Shown: positions 9,238-14,566 of the stretch, one piece after another
Layout of the letters: each line of letters starts with the position of its first letter
Position numbering within the stretch: the stretch's first letter is position 1
NCBI GenBank assembly: GCA_018623875.1
Contig: JAAZUZ010000027.1
Coordinates: 1 to 14,566 of the forward strand
Direction: 5' to 3'
Length of the DNA: 14,566 nt
Source of the DNA: Synechococcus sp. HW_metabat.21
GTDB lineage: Bacteria > Cyanobacteriota > Cyanobacteriia > PCC-6307 > Cyanobiaceae
Translations under genes and position numbers: made by a program
Notes under the pieces: generated by a model
What the model saw: only the letters and a program-made list of their open reading frames with translations
Database searches by the model: none
Told to the model about the DNA's origin: nothing

Positions 9238-9945
9238 ATGCCCAAAATCTCCAAGCGCTACTCCGCCGCCTTCGGCAAGGTCGAAGAACGCGTCTACGCC
9301 CCGCAAGAGGCCGTTGAACTGGTCAAGGCCAATGCCACCGCCAAGTTCGATGAGACCGTCGAGGCCCACGCCCGTCTGGGGATCGACCCCAAGTACACCG
9401 ACCAACAGCTGCGCACCACCGTGGCGCTGCCCCACGGCACCGGCCAGAGCATCCGGATTGCTGTGATTGCTCGCGGTGAAAAGGTTGCTGAAGCCAAGGC
9501 CGCCGGTGCGGACCTGGCCGGTGACGACGATCTCGTCGAAACCATCTCCAAGGGCGAGATGGAGTTCGATCTGCTGATCGCCACCCCGGACATGATGCCC
9601 AAGGTGGCCAAGTTGGGTCGGGTCCTCGGCCCCCGTGGCCTGATGCCGAACCCCAAGGCCGGCACCGTCACCACCGACCTGGCCTCGGCCATCAACGAGT
9701 TCAAGGCCGGCAAACTGGAATTCCGCGCTGACCGCACCGGCATCGTCCACGTGCGTTTCGGCAAGGCCAGCTTTGACGCTGACAAGCTGATGGACAACCT
9801 GAAGGCCCTGCAGGAGACCATCGACCGCAACAAGCCCAGCGGTGCGAAGGGTCGCTATTGGAAGAGCCTGTACATCACCTCCACCATGGGCCCCTCCGTG
9901 GAAGTGGATGTGACTGCATTGCAGGACATCAAGCAAGAGGGCTGA
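9238..9945 (+). CDS. rplA: 50S ribosomal protein L1
   Basis: L1 binds 23S rRNA at the mobile stalk beside the E site and helps release deacylated tRNA; in many bacteria it also represses its own mRNA. The 235-residue product has typical length and the usual two-domain layout. The middle domain holds GRVLGPRGLMPNPKAGTV, the L1 signature region, and the C terminus returns to the first domain with the block KGRYWKSLYITSTMGPS. The ATG at 9238 begins MPKISKRY. It lies 86 bases after rplK and is followed within 21 bases by a strong terminator. Confidence 0.99.
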   Translation: MPKISKRYSAAFGKVEERVYAPQEAVELVKANATAKFDETVEAHARLGIDPKYTDQQLRTTVALPHGTGQSIRIAVIARGEKVAEAKAAGADLAGDDDLVETISKGEMEFDLLIATPDMMPKVAKLGRVLGPRGLMPNPKAGTVTTDLASAINEFKAGKLEFRADRTGIVHVRFGKASFDADKLMDNLKALQETIDRNKPSGAKGRYWKSLYITSTMGPSVEVDVTALQDIKQEG

Positions 9946-9965
9946 TCGTCCCCGTCCCTCTGCTC

Positions 9966-9991
9966 AAAGCCCCCGCTTCGGCGGGGGCTTT
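9966..9991 (+). terminator. Intrinsic terminator with UUCG tetraloop after rplA
   Basis: An 11-base-pair stem pairs AAAGCCCCCGC (9966-9976) with GCGGGGGCTTT (9981-9991), capped by a C(UUCG)G tetraloop, a very stable hairpin. The trailing T-run is short and interrupted (TTTGTTG), so read-through is possible. It separates rplK-rplA from rplJ-rplL. Confidence 0.8.
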
Positions 9992-10005
9992 GTTGTATGT
10001 TCTTT

Positions 10006-10023
10006 TTCTGGCAAATGCCAGAA
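10006..10023 (+). other. Small hairpin before the L10 leader
   Basis: TTCTGGC (10006-10012) pairs perfectly with GCCAGAA (10017-10023) around the loop AAAT. It sits between the rplA terminator and the L10-type leader and may be the first stem of that leader or mark the 5' end of the rplJL transcript. Confidence 0.4.
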
Positions 10024-10029
10024 GGGTTA

Positions 10030-10110
10030 CGCGCCCTACCCAAGACAGCAGGTCGAATTCCTGTTCTGCTCGCAGAACTTGAGTCCTTAAACCCTGCCGA
10101 GGTGTCAGCG
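10030..10110 (+). promoter_or_regulatory. L10 leader (ribosomal protein L10-L7/L12 binding site in mRNA)
   Basis: The two most conserved strands of the bacterial L10 leader are present in order: AAGACAGCAGG (10042-10052) and CCTGCCGAGG (10093-10102). They pair through AGCAGG and CCTGC and can form a kink-turn. Between them is a clear hairpin, GTTCTG (10063-10068) with CAGAAC (10073-10078) around CTCG. In well-studied bacteria the L10(L12)4 complex binds this RNA and lowers expression of rplJL. Its position ahead of rplJ fits that role. The outer limits given are approximate, and the mechanism used here (attenuation or translation block) cannot be settled by eye. Confidence 0.85.
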
Positions 10111-10162
10111 ACGGTTTTTCCCACCAGGGCTCTCTCGGGAGTTCGGGTTGGGTGAAGCAAGC

Positions 10163-10199
10163 CGCAGCCCCTCGAGTGCCAATCGGTACTGGGGTTGCG
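10163..10199 (+). promoter_or_regulatory. Long hairpin just upstream of rplJ
   Basis: CGCAGCCCC (10163-10171) pairs with GGGGTTGCG (10191-10199) with one G-U pair. Stacked on it, AGTGCC (10175-10180) pairs with GGTACT (10185-10190) around the loop AATC, leaving a three-base bulge. The whole element ends 34 bases before the rplJ start and has no T-run after it. It may be part of the L10 autoregulatory leader or affect access of ribosomes to rplJ; this role is inference. Confidence 0.45.
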
Positions 10200-10233
10200 T
10201 ACCCGGCTTGTTCCCCCGATCCGATCCTTAACC

Positions 10234-10767
10234 ATGGGCCGCACTCTGGAGAACAAGCAACAGATCGTCGAAGAGCTGAAGCAGCTCCTTGGCGAGGCCG
10301 AAATGGCGCTGGTCCTTGATTACAAGGGTCTGTCCATCAAGGAAATGTCTGATCTGCGGACCCGTCTGCAGGCCAGCAACGGTGTGTGCAAGGTGACCAA
10401 AAACACCTTGATGCGCCGTGCCATTGATGGCAATAGCGCTTGGTCGGAACTCGATTCCCTCCTCACCGGCACCAACGCTTTCGTGCTCGTTAAGGGCGAC
10501 GTGGGCGGTGCCGTGAAGGCCGTTCAGACCTTCCAGAAGGAGACCAAGAAATCGGAGACGAAGGGAGGCCTTTTCGAAGGCAAGCTCCTTTCCCAATCCG
10601 AAATCAAGGCCATCGGGGATCTGCCCTCCAAGGAGGTGCTCATGGCGCAGATCGCAGGTGCGATCAACGCCGTGGCCACCAAGGTGGCTGTGGGCATCAA
10701 CGAAGTTCCTTCCGGTCTTGCTCGGGCGCTCAAGCAGCACGCCGATGGCGAGGGCAAGGCCGACTGA
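10234..10767 (+). CDS. rplJ: 50S ribosomal protein L10
   Basis: L10 anchors the L7/L12 dimers to the ribosome near L11. The 177-residue product has the expected N-terminal rRNA-binding domain (MGRTLENKQQIVEELKQLL, VLDYKGLSIKEMSDLR, KVTKNTLMRRAI) and a C-terminal helix that carries the L7/L12 dimers. The ATG at 10234 is used; an in-frame TTG at 10195 lies inside the leader hairpin and is unlikely. The gene is preceded by an L10-type leader, so autoregulation by the L10-L12 complex is likely, and it is followed after 62 bases by its partner rplL. Confidence 0.99.
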   Translation: MGRTLENKQQIVEELKQLLGEAEMALVLDYKGLSIKEMSDLRTRLQASNGVCKVTKNTLMRRAIDGNSAWSELDSLLTGTNAFVLVKGDVGGAVKAVQTFQKETKKSETKGGLFEGKLLSQSEIKAIGDLPSKEVLMAQIAGAINAVATKVAVGINEVPSGLARALKQHADGEGKAD

Positions 10768-10829
10768 GGCCTGCTCTGCTGAGCTCTCCGATCCGACTGT
10801 TTACACAGATCTGTTGCTGATTCCCAACC

Positions 10830-11219
10830 ATGTCTGCTACTACCGACCAAATCCTCGAGCAGCTGAAGTCCCTCTCCCTGCTGGAAGCCTCTGAGCTTGT
10901 CAGCCAGATCGAAGAGGCCTTCGGTGTGTCCGCCGCCGCTTCCGCTGGCGTCGTGATGGCTGCCCCCGGCGCTGCTGCTGGCGGCGGTGAAGCTGCTGAA
11001 GAGAAGACCGAGTTCGACGTCCACCTCGAGGGCTTCGACGCGGCTGCCAAGATCAAGGTCCTCAAGGCCGTCCGCGAGGCCACCGGCCTGGGTCTGGGCG
11101 AAGCCAAGGCTCTTGTCGAAGGCGCTCCCTGCAACGTCAAGGAAGGCGTGGCCAAGGCTGATGCCGAAGCCATGAAGAAGGCCATCGAAGAGGCCGGCGG
11201 CAAGGTCTCCCTCAAGTGA
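10830..11219 (+). CDS. rplL: 50S ribosomal protein L7/L12
   Basis: L7/L12 forms the flexible stalk that recruits and activates the translational GTPases. The 129-residue product has the dimerising N-terminal domain (1-33), an Ala/Gly-rich hinge (about 34-57) and the C-terminal factor-binding domain (60-129) with the conserved KVLKAVREATGLGLGEAKAL block. It is slightly longer than the 121-residue E. coli protein, the difference lying mainly in the hinge region. It closes the ribosomal cluster; a strong terminator follows 42 bases later. rpoB and rpoC do not follow, unlike in E. coli. Confidence 0.99.
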   Translation: MSATTDQILEQLKSLSLLEASELVSQIEEAFGVSAAASAGVVMAAPGAAAGGGEAAEEKTEFDVHLEGFDAAAKIKVLKAVREATGLGLGEAKALVEGAPCNVKEGVAKADAEAMKKAIEEAGGKVSLK

Positions 11220-11260
11220 TCCCGCCGTGGGCGGCCTTGGCTGCCCACTCCTTTCTCCAG

Positions 11261-11287
11261 CCGGTCCCTGCGGGGGCCGGTTTTTTT
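11261..11287 (+). terminator. Intrinsic terminator after rplL
   Basis: CCGGTCCC (11261-11268) pairs with GGGGCCGG (11273-11280) around a four-base loop, with one G-U pair, and is followed at once by seven T residues (11281-11287). This is a textbook end for the rplJL transcript. Confidence 0.9.
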
Positions 11288-11310
11288 ATGGCGGCTGCCA
11301 GTCGGGCAAG

Positions 11311-11338
11311 AAAAAAGCCCCGCCGAAGGCAGGGCTTT
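11311..11338 (-). terminator. Intrinsic terminator for minus-strand transcription (DUF3747-type gene)
   Basis: Read on the minus strand, AAAGCCCTGCC (11338-11328) pairs with GGCGGGGCTTT (11324-11314) over 11 base pairs with one G-U pair, and continues into a run of six T residues (11316-11311). On the plus strand no T-run follows, so it acts mainly on transcription from the right. It lies 135 bases beyond the stop of the minus-strand gene. Confidence 0.8.
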
Positions 11339-11473
11339 GAGCAGGAACGCTTCTGGGAGTCTGTCCTCGTTTCGACCCCGGAAGTGGGTTCCGTACTCCT
11401 CACACAAGAAAAACCTATCGCCAGCGAAAAAGAGTCGGTTACGGCCGCTGACCGCTGTCTCAACTGTCCCTGA
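11339..11473. other. Non-coding stretch between the minus-directed terminator and the DUF3747-type gene
   Basis: No convincing coding frame, tRNA or repeat is visible here. The only structure noted is a small inverted sequence TCGCCAGCGA within an A-rich setting near 11418-11427. It is most simply the long 3' untranslated region of the minus-strand gene, since a minus-directed terminator closes it at 11338. A small RNA ending at that terminator is another possibility. Confidence 0.4.
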
Positions 11474-12139
11474 TCAGAATCGCCTTGGCCGCCCGCCGTA
11501 GGGGATGACCTGTAGGGCGATCGGACCGTTGCCGTAGCGGGTTCTGCCATAGGTCGCCAGCGGTCGCGCTTGATTGCGTTCGGCTTGGGCGATGAGCCCA
11601 CCCAGGGGCTGGGGGTTGGCGAAATAGACGTGGCTGAGGCTGCGTTCGCCATACATCCGCCGCTCGAGTTGCCAGCCTGGTTCCAGCTTGAGGGCGACAA
11701 AGCCACTCCGGTCCCGCAGGGGAATCGCCCCACGACCAACGACCAACTCCGTGGGGTGGCTCCCGGACATGGCGAGCAGCGCCAAGGTGTTGCCTTGGCG
11801 CTCAAGCCGCAGGCGATAGCGGGGGGAGACATCGTCATTGCCGACCCGCAGCGAATAGCCATTGCTGTCGAGGTAGCGGCTGCAGATTCCGCTGAAGTTG
11901 AAGCGGTTGAGGGCCGGATCGATCAAGCCATCGCGTCGCTCCTGCCAGCACTTCGGCGCGGGCTTGAGCTGCTCGAGCACGAGCAACTTCCAGCCCTGGC
12001 TGCCCACCGGTTGCCCCAGGACGGCCAGCCGCTCTTGCTGGAGGGGTTGGCTCTGGAAGACGCCCGCGGCCGCCTGGCTGCCCACCAAGCCTGCGCTCAG
12101 GAGAGCGAGGCCCGCCCACGGGAGGTAGCTTCGCTGCAT
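11474..12139 (-). CDS. Exported DUF3747-type protein, function unknown
   Basis: The 221-residue product begins with a signal peptide: MQRSYLPW, a hydrophobic core LALLSAGLVG, and a likely cleavage site after Ala-Ala-Ala at 25. The mature part matches my memory of the cyanobacterial DUF3747 family: a WKLLVLEQ strand (50-57), CW at 64-65, the block NRFNFSGICSRYLDSNGYSLRVG (78-100, core NFSGIC and DSNGYSLRVG), LEPGW (152-156) and LSHVYFAN (168-175). Two cysteines (64 and 86) could form a disulphide after export. The start is ATG 12139, preceded by a strong AGGAG ribosome site with a seven-base spacer; the longer open frame upstream lacks support and would hide the signal peptide. The gene converges on rplL and diverges from rnhA across 61 bases. 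The biochemical role of the family is unknown to me. Confidence 0.85.
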   Translation of the reverse strand: MQRSYLPWAGLALLSAGLVGSQAAAGVFQSQPLQQERLAVLGQPVGSQGWKLLVLEQLKPAPKCWQERRDGLIDPALNRFNFSGICSRYLDSNGYSLRVGNDDVSPRYRLRLERQGNTLALLAMSGSHPTELVVGRGAIPLRDRSGFVALKLEPGWQLERRMYGERSLSHVYFANPQPLGGLIAQAERNQARPLATYGRTRYGNGPIALQVIPYGGRPRRF

Positions 12140-12200
12140 GGGATCTCTCCTGGGCTCCTGACGCGAGCTGTGTTGTACCGGATGTTGGGGGGCAAGCCCA

Positions 12201-12959
12201 GTGGTGAGTGATACGCCCAAGGTGGTGGCCGCCGCCTGCGACGGGGCCTGCAGCGGTAATCCAGGCCCCGGCGGCTGGGGCTGTCTGTTGCGCTTTGACG
12301 ACGGCAGCGTCCGGGAATTCGGCGGGGCCGATGCCAACACCACGAACAACCGCATGGAGCTCAGGGCGGCCCTGACCCTGCTCGAGCAGTTGGCGGTGCT
12401 GCCCCGTCACCGCGATCTGAGCATCCGCACGGACTCCAAATACCTGATCGACGGCTTCAGCAAGTGGATCAACGGCTGGAAGCGCAAGGGTTGGAAGACC
12501 GCCTCCGGCAGTCCCGTCCTCAACCGTGATCTCTGGGAGGCCCTCGATGCCGCCCGGATTCAGGGCTTGCCCCTGACCTACGTCAAAGGCCACAGCGGTG
12601 ATCCGGACAACGACCGTTGCGATGTGATCGCGGTGGCCTTCTCGAAAGGCCAGCCCATCAGCCTGGCCGCCGGTGAAGTCGTGGCTGCTCCCCCTGCGCC
12701 CGATCTGGCTCCAGCGGCCCTGCAGCAGTTGTTGACCCGCCTGGAGCTGGCGGATCGCCTGGCTGCTGGCGCGTACGGCTTGAGCTTGATGGAGCTCGCC
12801 CAGCTGGTGGAGAAGCCCCTGAAGACCCTGGAGGGGCGGGAGGGGCCATGGCGCTGGCGCGACTGGCAGGTCTTGCCGCTGGAGGACGGACGCTGGCGCC
12901 TGAGCCGTGACGCGTCAGGATCAGGGGAGCCCCATGGCGAGGAGCGAGGAGATGGCTGA
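12201..12959 (+). CDS. rnhA: Ribonuclease HI with long C-terminal extension
   Basis: RNase HI cuts the RNA strand of RNA-DNA hybrids during replication and R-loop removal. The catalytic acidic residues are visible: D14 in CDGACSGNPGPGGWG, E53 in NNRMEL, D78 in RTDSKYLI, and D141 in the block GHSGDPDNDRCD, with the helper histidine H131. After about residue 155, where E. coli RNase HI ends, the protein runs on for about 95 residues. These include an Ala/Pro linker (about 155-172) and a helical domain with LSRLELADRL-like and LMELAQLVEKPLKTLEGREG sequences, ending in a Trp-rich strand pair (WRWRDWQVLPLEDGRWRL). The role of that domain is unknown. The start is one of two consecutive GTG codons (12201 or 12204). 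Its 3' end overlaps pyrD by 8 bases. Confidence 0.95.
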   Translation: MVSDTPKVVAAACDGACSGNPGPGGWGCLLRFDDGSVREFGGADANTTNNRMELRAALTLLEQLAVLPRHRDLSIRTDSKYLIDGFSKWINGWKRKGWKTASGSPVLNRDLWEALDAARIQGLPLTYVKGHSGDPDNDRCDVIAVAFSKGQPISLAAGEVVAAPPAPDLAPAALQQLLTRLELADRLAAGAYGLSLMELAQLVEKPLKTLEGREGPWRWRDWQVLPLEDGRWRLSRDASGSGEPHGEERGDG

Positions 12960-14112
12960 GGTCGGCACTGGATCGCTCTATCAGCGTTTTGTGGGCCCCC
13001 TGCTCAGCCGGGATGACGGGGCGGATGCCGAGCAGCTGAGCCAGCTCACCCTGCAGGCCCTCGGTCAGGCGTCGCTGCGCCGCAACTGGCCCCTGGTCAG
13101 CAGCTCCCTGGCGGGACTCGGTGCTGAGCTGCAGCGCAAGGACTTCCGGCTCGAGCAGACCCTGTTCGGCTGCCGCTTCCTCAATCCCGTCGGTCTGGCG
13201 GCCGGCTTTGACAAGAACGCCGTCGCGGCGGGCATCTGGCACCTCTTTGGCTTTGGCTTTGCTGAGCTGGGGACGATCACCTGGCATGCCCAGCCCGGCA
13301 ATCCCCGCCCCCGCCTATTCCGCTTGGCCGACGAGCGGGCCGCCTTGAACCGGATGGGGTTCAACAATCAGGGGGCCGAAGCTGCGCGGCGCACCCTGGA
13401 GCGCCAGGCCCTGCCCGCGGCCGGTCAGCGCCCCGCGGTCCTGGGGATCAACCTGGGGAAGTCCAAGGTCACCTCGCTGGATCTGGCCCCGGACGATTAC
13501 GCCTCCTCCCTGGAGCTGCTGGCTCCCCTGGCGGATTACGCGGTGATCAATGTCAGTTCCCCCAACACCCCGGGTTTGCGGGAGCTCCAGGACGAAGTGC
13601 AGTTGCGGCGCCTCGTGGAGCGGCTGCGGCGTCTGCCGGCCTGCCCGCCCTTGCTGGTGAAGATTGCTCCGGACCTGGAGGACGACGCGATTGATGCCAT
13701 TGCCCGCCTGGCCTACGAGGAGGGCCTGGCCGGTGTGATCGCGGTCAACACCAGCCTGAATCGTCTCGGTCTGGAGGGGCGTCGCCTGGCCCAGACCGGC
13801 AAGACCCTGGCGGAGGAAGCGGGGGGGCTGAGTGGTGCGCCCCTGCGGCAGCGGGCCTTGGAGGTGATGCGTCGCCTGCGGGTGACCGCCGGCCCAAGCC
13901 TCCCCTTGATCGGGGTAGGCGGCATCGATTCCCCGGAGTCCGCCTGGGAGCGGATCACCGCGGGTGCCTCCCTGGTGCAGCTCTACACCGGTTGGATCTA
14001 TGGCGGACCGTCCCTGGTTCCCGACATCCTGGAGGGCCTCAGCGCGCAGCTCGATCGCCACGGCTTCCGCAACATCAGCGAAGCTGTGGGCTCTGGGGTG
14101 CCCTGGAGCTGA
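12952..14112 (+). CDS. pyrD: Dihydroorotate dehydrogenase, quinone-dependent (class 2)
   Basis: This FMN enzyme oxidises dihydroorotate to orotate in pyrimidine synthesis and passes electrons to membrane quinone. The 386-residue product has the N-terminal helical extension that marks class 2 enzymes and forms the quinone tunnel (about 1-70). The FMN barrel follows with NPVGLAAGFDKN (78-89), ALNRMGFNNQG (131-141), LGINLGKSK (164-172), and the catalytic NVSSPNTPGLR block (200-210; serine base S203, N205). Further on are VKIAPDL (236-242), VNTS (265-268) and the phosphate-binding GVGGI (321-325). The ATG at 12952 has a GAGGAG ribosome site seven bases ahead and lies inside the end of rnhA; ATG 12934 is an alternative. 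Overlap with rnhA suggests coupled translation. Class 2 enzymes are membrane-associated. Confidence 0.97.
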   Translation: MAEVGTGSLYQRFVGPLLSRDDGADAEQLSQLTLQALGQASLRRNWPLVSSSLAGLGAELQRKDFRLEQTLFGCRFLNPVGLAAGFDKNAVAAGIWHLFGFGFAELGTITWHAQPGNPRPRLFRLADERAALNRMGFNNQGAEAARRTLERQALPAAGQRPAVLGINLGKSKVTSLDLAPDDYASSLELLAPLADYAVINVSSPNTPGLRELQDEVQLRRLVERLRRLPACPPLLVKIAPDLEDDAIDAIARLAYEEGLAGVIAVNTSLNRLGLEGRRLAQTGKTLAEEAGGLSGAPLRQRALEVMRRLRVTAGPSLPLIGVGGIDSPESAWERITAGASLVQLYTGWIYGGPSLVPDILEGLSAQLDRHGFRNISEAVGSGVPWS

Positions 14113-14150
14113 AATCTCGATAGCTTGCGGCTAGAGCAAGCGGTAGGCGA

Positions 14151-14566
14151 GTGGTGCTCGCAGGAGTTCAAGAGCGCCTCGGCCCCTTGCAAGCGTGGCT
14201 GTTCCCCCAGCGCGTCTACCTCGAGCTGCAGGATCAGGCGATCACCGCGATGGTCCTTGATGGCCGGCGGCTGACCTGGCTGGATCAGTTGACCCTTCCG
14301 CCGGGGCTCTGCGTTGGCGGGCGTCCCTTGAACGGCCCGGACCTGGCCGATCGGTTGGGCGATTGGCTGGTGGAGCAGGGCTATGCCGGAGCCCGCATCT
14401 GGGCGGTGCTGCCGGGGGCGGCCAGTGAACTGCGCCTGCTGAAGGGCAGTGCCCCTGGCCCGCTGATGCCCAAGGCGCTGGAGGCGCTGCGGTTGCCCTG
14501 GCCGGCGGAGACGGCCGTCGATCTACTCCGCGTGCCACTGCCCGCCTGCCCAGGCAGCAGTGTCTC
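14151..14566 (+). CDS. 5' part of an unknown gene, possibly a PilM-like type IV pilus assembly protein (cut by right edge)
   Basis: An open plus-strand frame begins at GTG 14151 (or 14154, six bases after AGG) and runs 138 codons to the window edge without a stop. It starts 38 bases after pyrD. The product opens MVLAGVQERLGPLQAWLFP, and then has VYLELQDQAITAMVLDGRRL, two strand-like segments typical of the start of an actin/RNase-H-like fold. Codon use and G+C content match the neighbours, which supports a real gene. I recall pilus or secretion assembly genes after pyrD in some marine Synechococcus, which suggests a divergent PilM-like protein. This rests on weak likeness and memory of gene order. 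Confidence 0.55.
   Translation, partial: MVLAGVQERLGPLQAWLFPQRVYLELQDQAITAMVLDGRRLTWLDQLTLPPGLCVGGRPLNGPDLADRLGDWLVEQGYAGARIWAVLPGAASELRLLKGSAPGPLMPKALEALRLPWPAETAVDLLRVPLPACPGSSV

Noticed and set aside
13315..14061. A 248-codon minus-strand open frame within pyrD
   Set aside because: It is the reverse shadow of a highly conserved enzyme and has no plausible start site or domain.

Overview
The window looks like the chromosome of a picocyanobacterium of the marine or euryhaline Synechococcus / Cyanobium group. This is inferred from remembered family sequences and gene order, not from a search. The signs are: high G+C coding sequence (about 67% in one 60-base stretch counted by hand); an enolase, ClpB-type chaperone, RNase HI and PyrD with cyanobacterial features; a DUF3747-type secreted protein, a family known mainly from cyanobacteria; an ABC1/UbiB-like kinase; and a secE-nusG-rplKAJL cluster that is not followed by rpoBC. 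Genes are dense, several neighbours overlap by 1 to 11 bases, and GTG starts are common.

Region by region. Bases 1-442 differ from the rest: they are less G+C rich (about 53% in the first 60 bases). They hold the first 84 codons of a minus-strand gene that runs off the left edge and may be a phage-type integrase, then a short non-coding stretch with two near-identical 14-base direct repeats and a perfect 14-base palindrome. Bases 443-2967 carry a plus-strand run of a single-pass membrane protein, a 104-residue helical protein and an ABC1-family kinase-like protein. A bidirectional terminator (2980-3011) separates these from enolase, which converges from the minus strand. Enolase diverges from a nickel-type glyoxalase I, whose 3' end overlaps a ClpB2-type disaggregase. 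Bases 7667-11219 form the translation and secretion cluster secE, nusG, rplK, rplA, rplJ, rplL. A UUCG-loop terminator after rplA and a recognisable L10-type mRNA leader split it before rplJ. After rplL come two facing terminators and a minus-strand DUF3747-type exported protein. Diverging from that gene are rnhA and pyrD (overlapping) and the start of a gene that may be PilM-like, cut by the right edge.

How the genes fit together. Most of the window is core housekeeping: glycolysis (eno), methylglyoxal detoxification (gloA), protein quality control (ClpB2), membrane protein insertion (SecE), transcription elongation (NusG), the ribosomal stalk and L1 arm proteins, RNA-DNA hybrid removal (RNase HI) and pyrimidine synthesis (PyrD). 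I found no clear new multi-gene system. The places most worth a second look are the left-edge integrase-like gene with its repeats and palindrome, the structured leaders in the ribosomal protein cluster, the long C-terminal extension on RNase HI, and the small proteins coupled to the ABC1 kinase.
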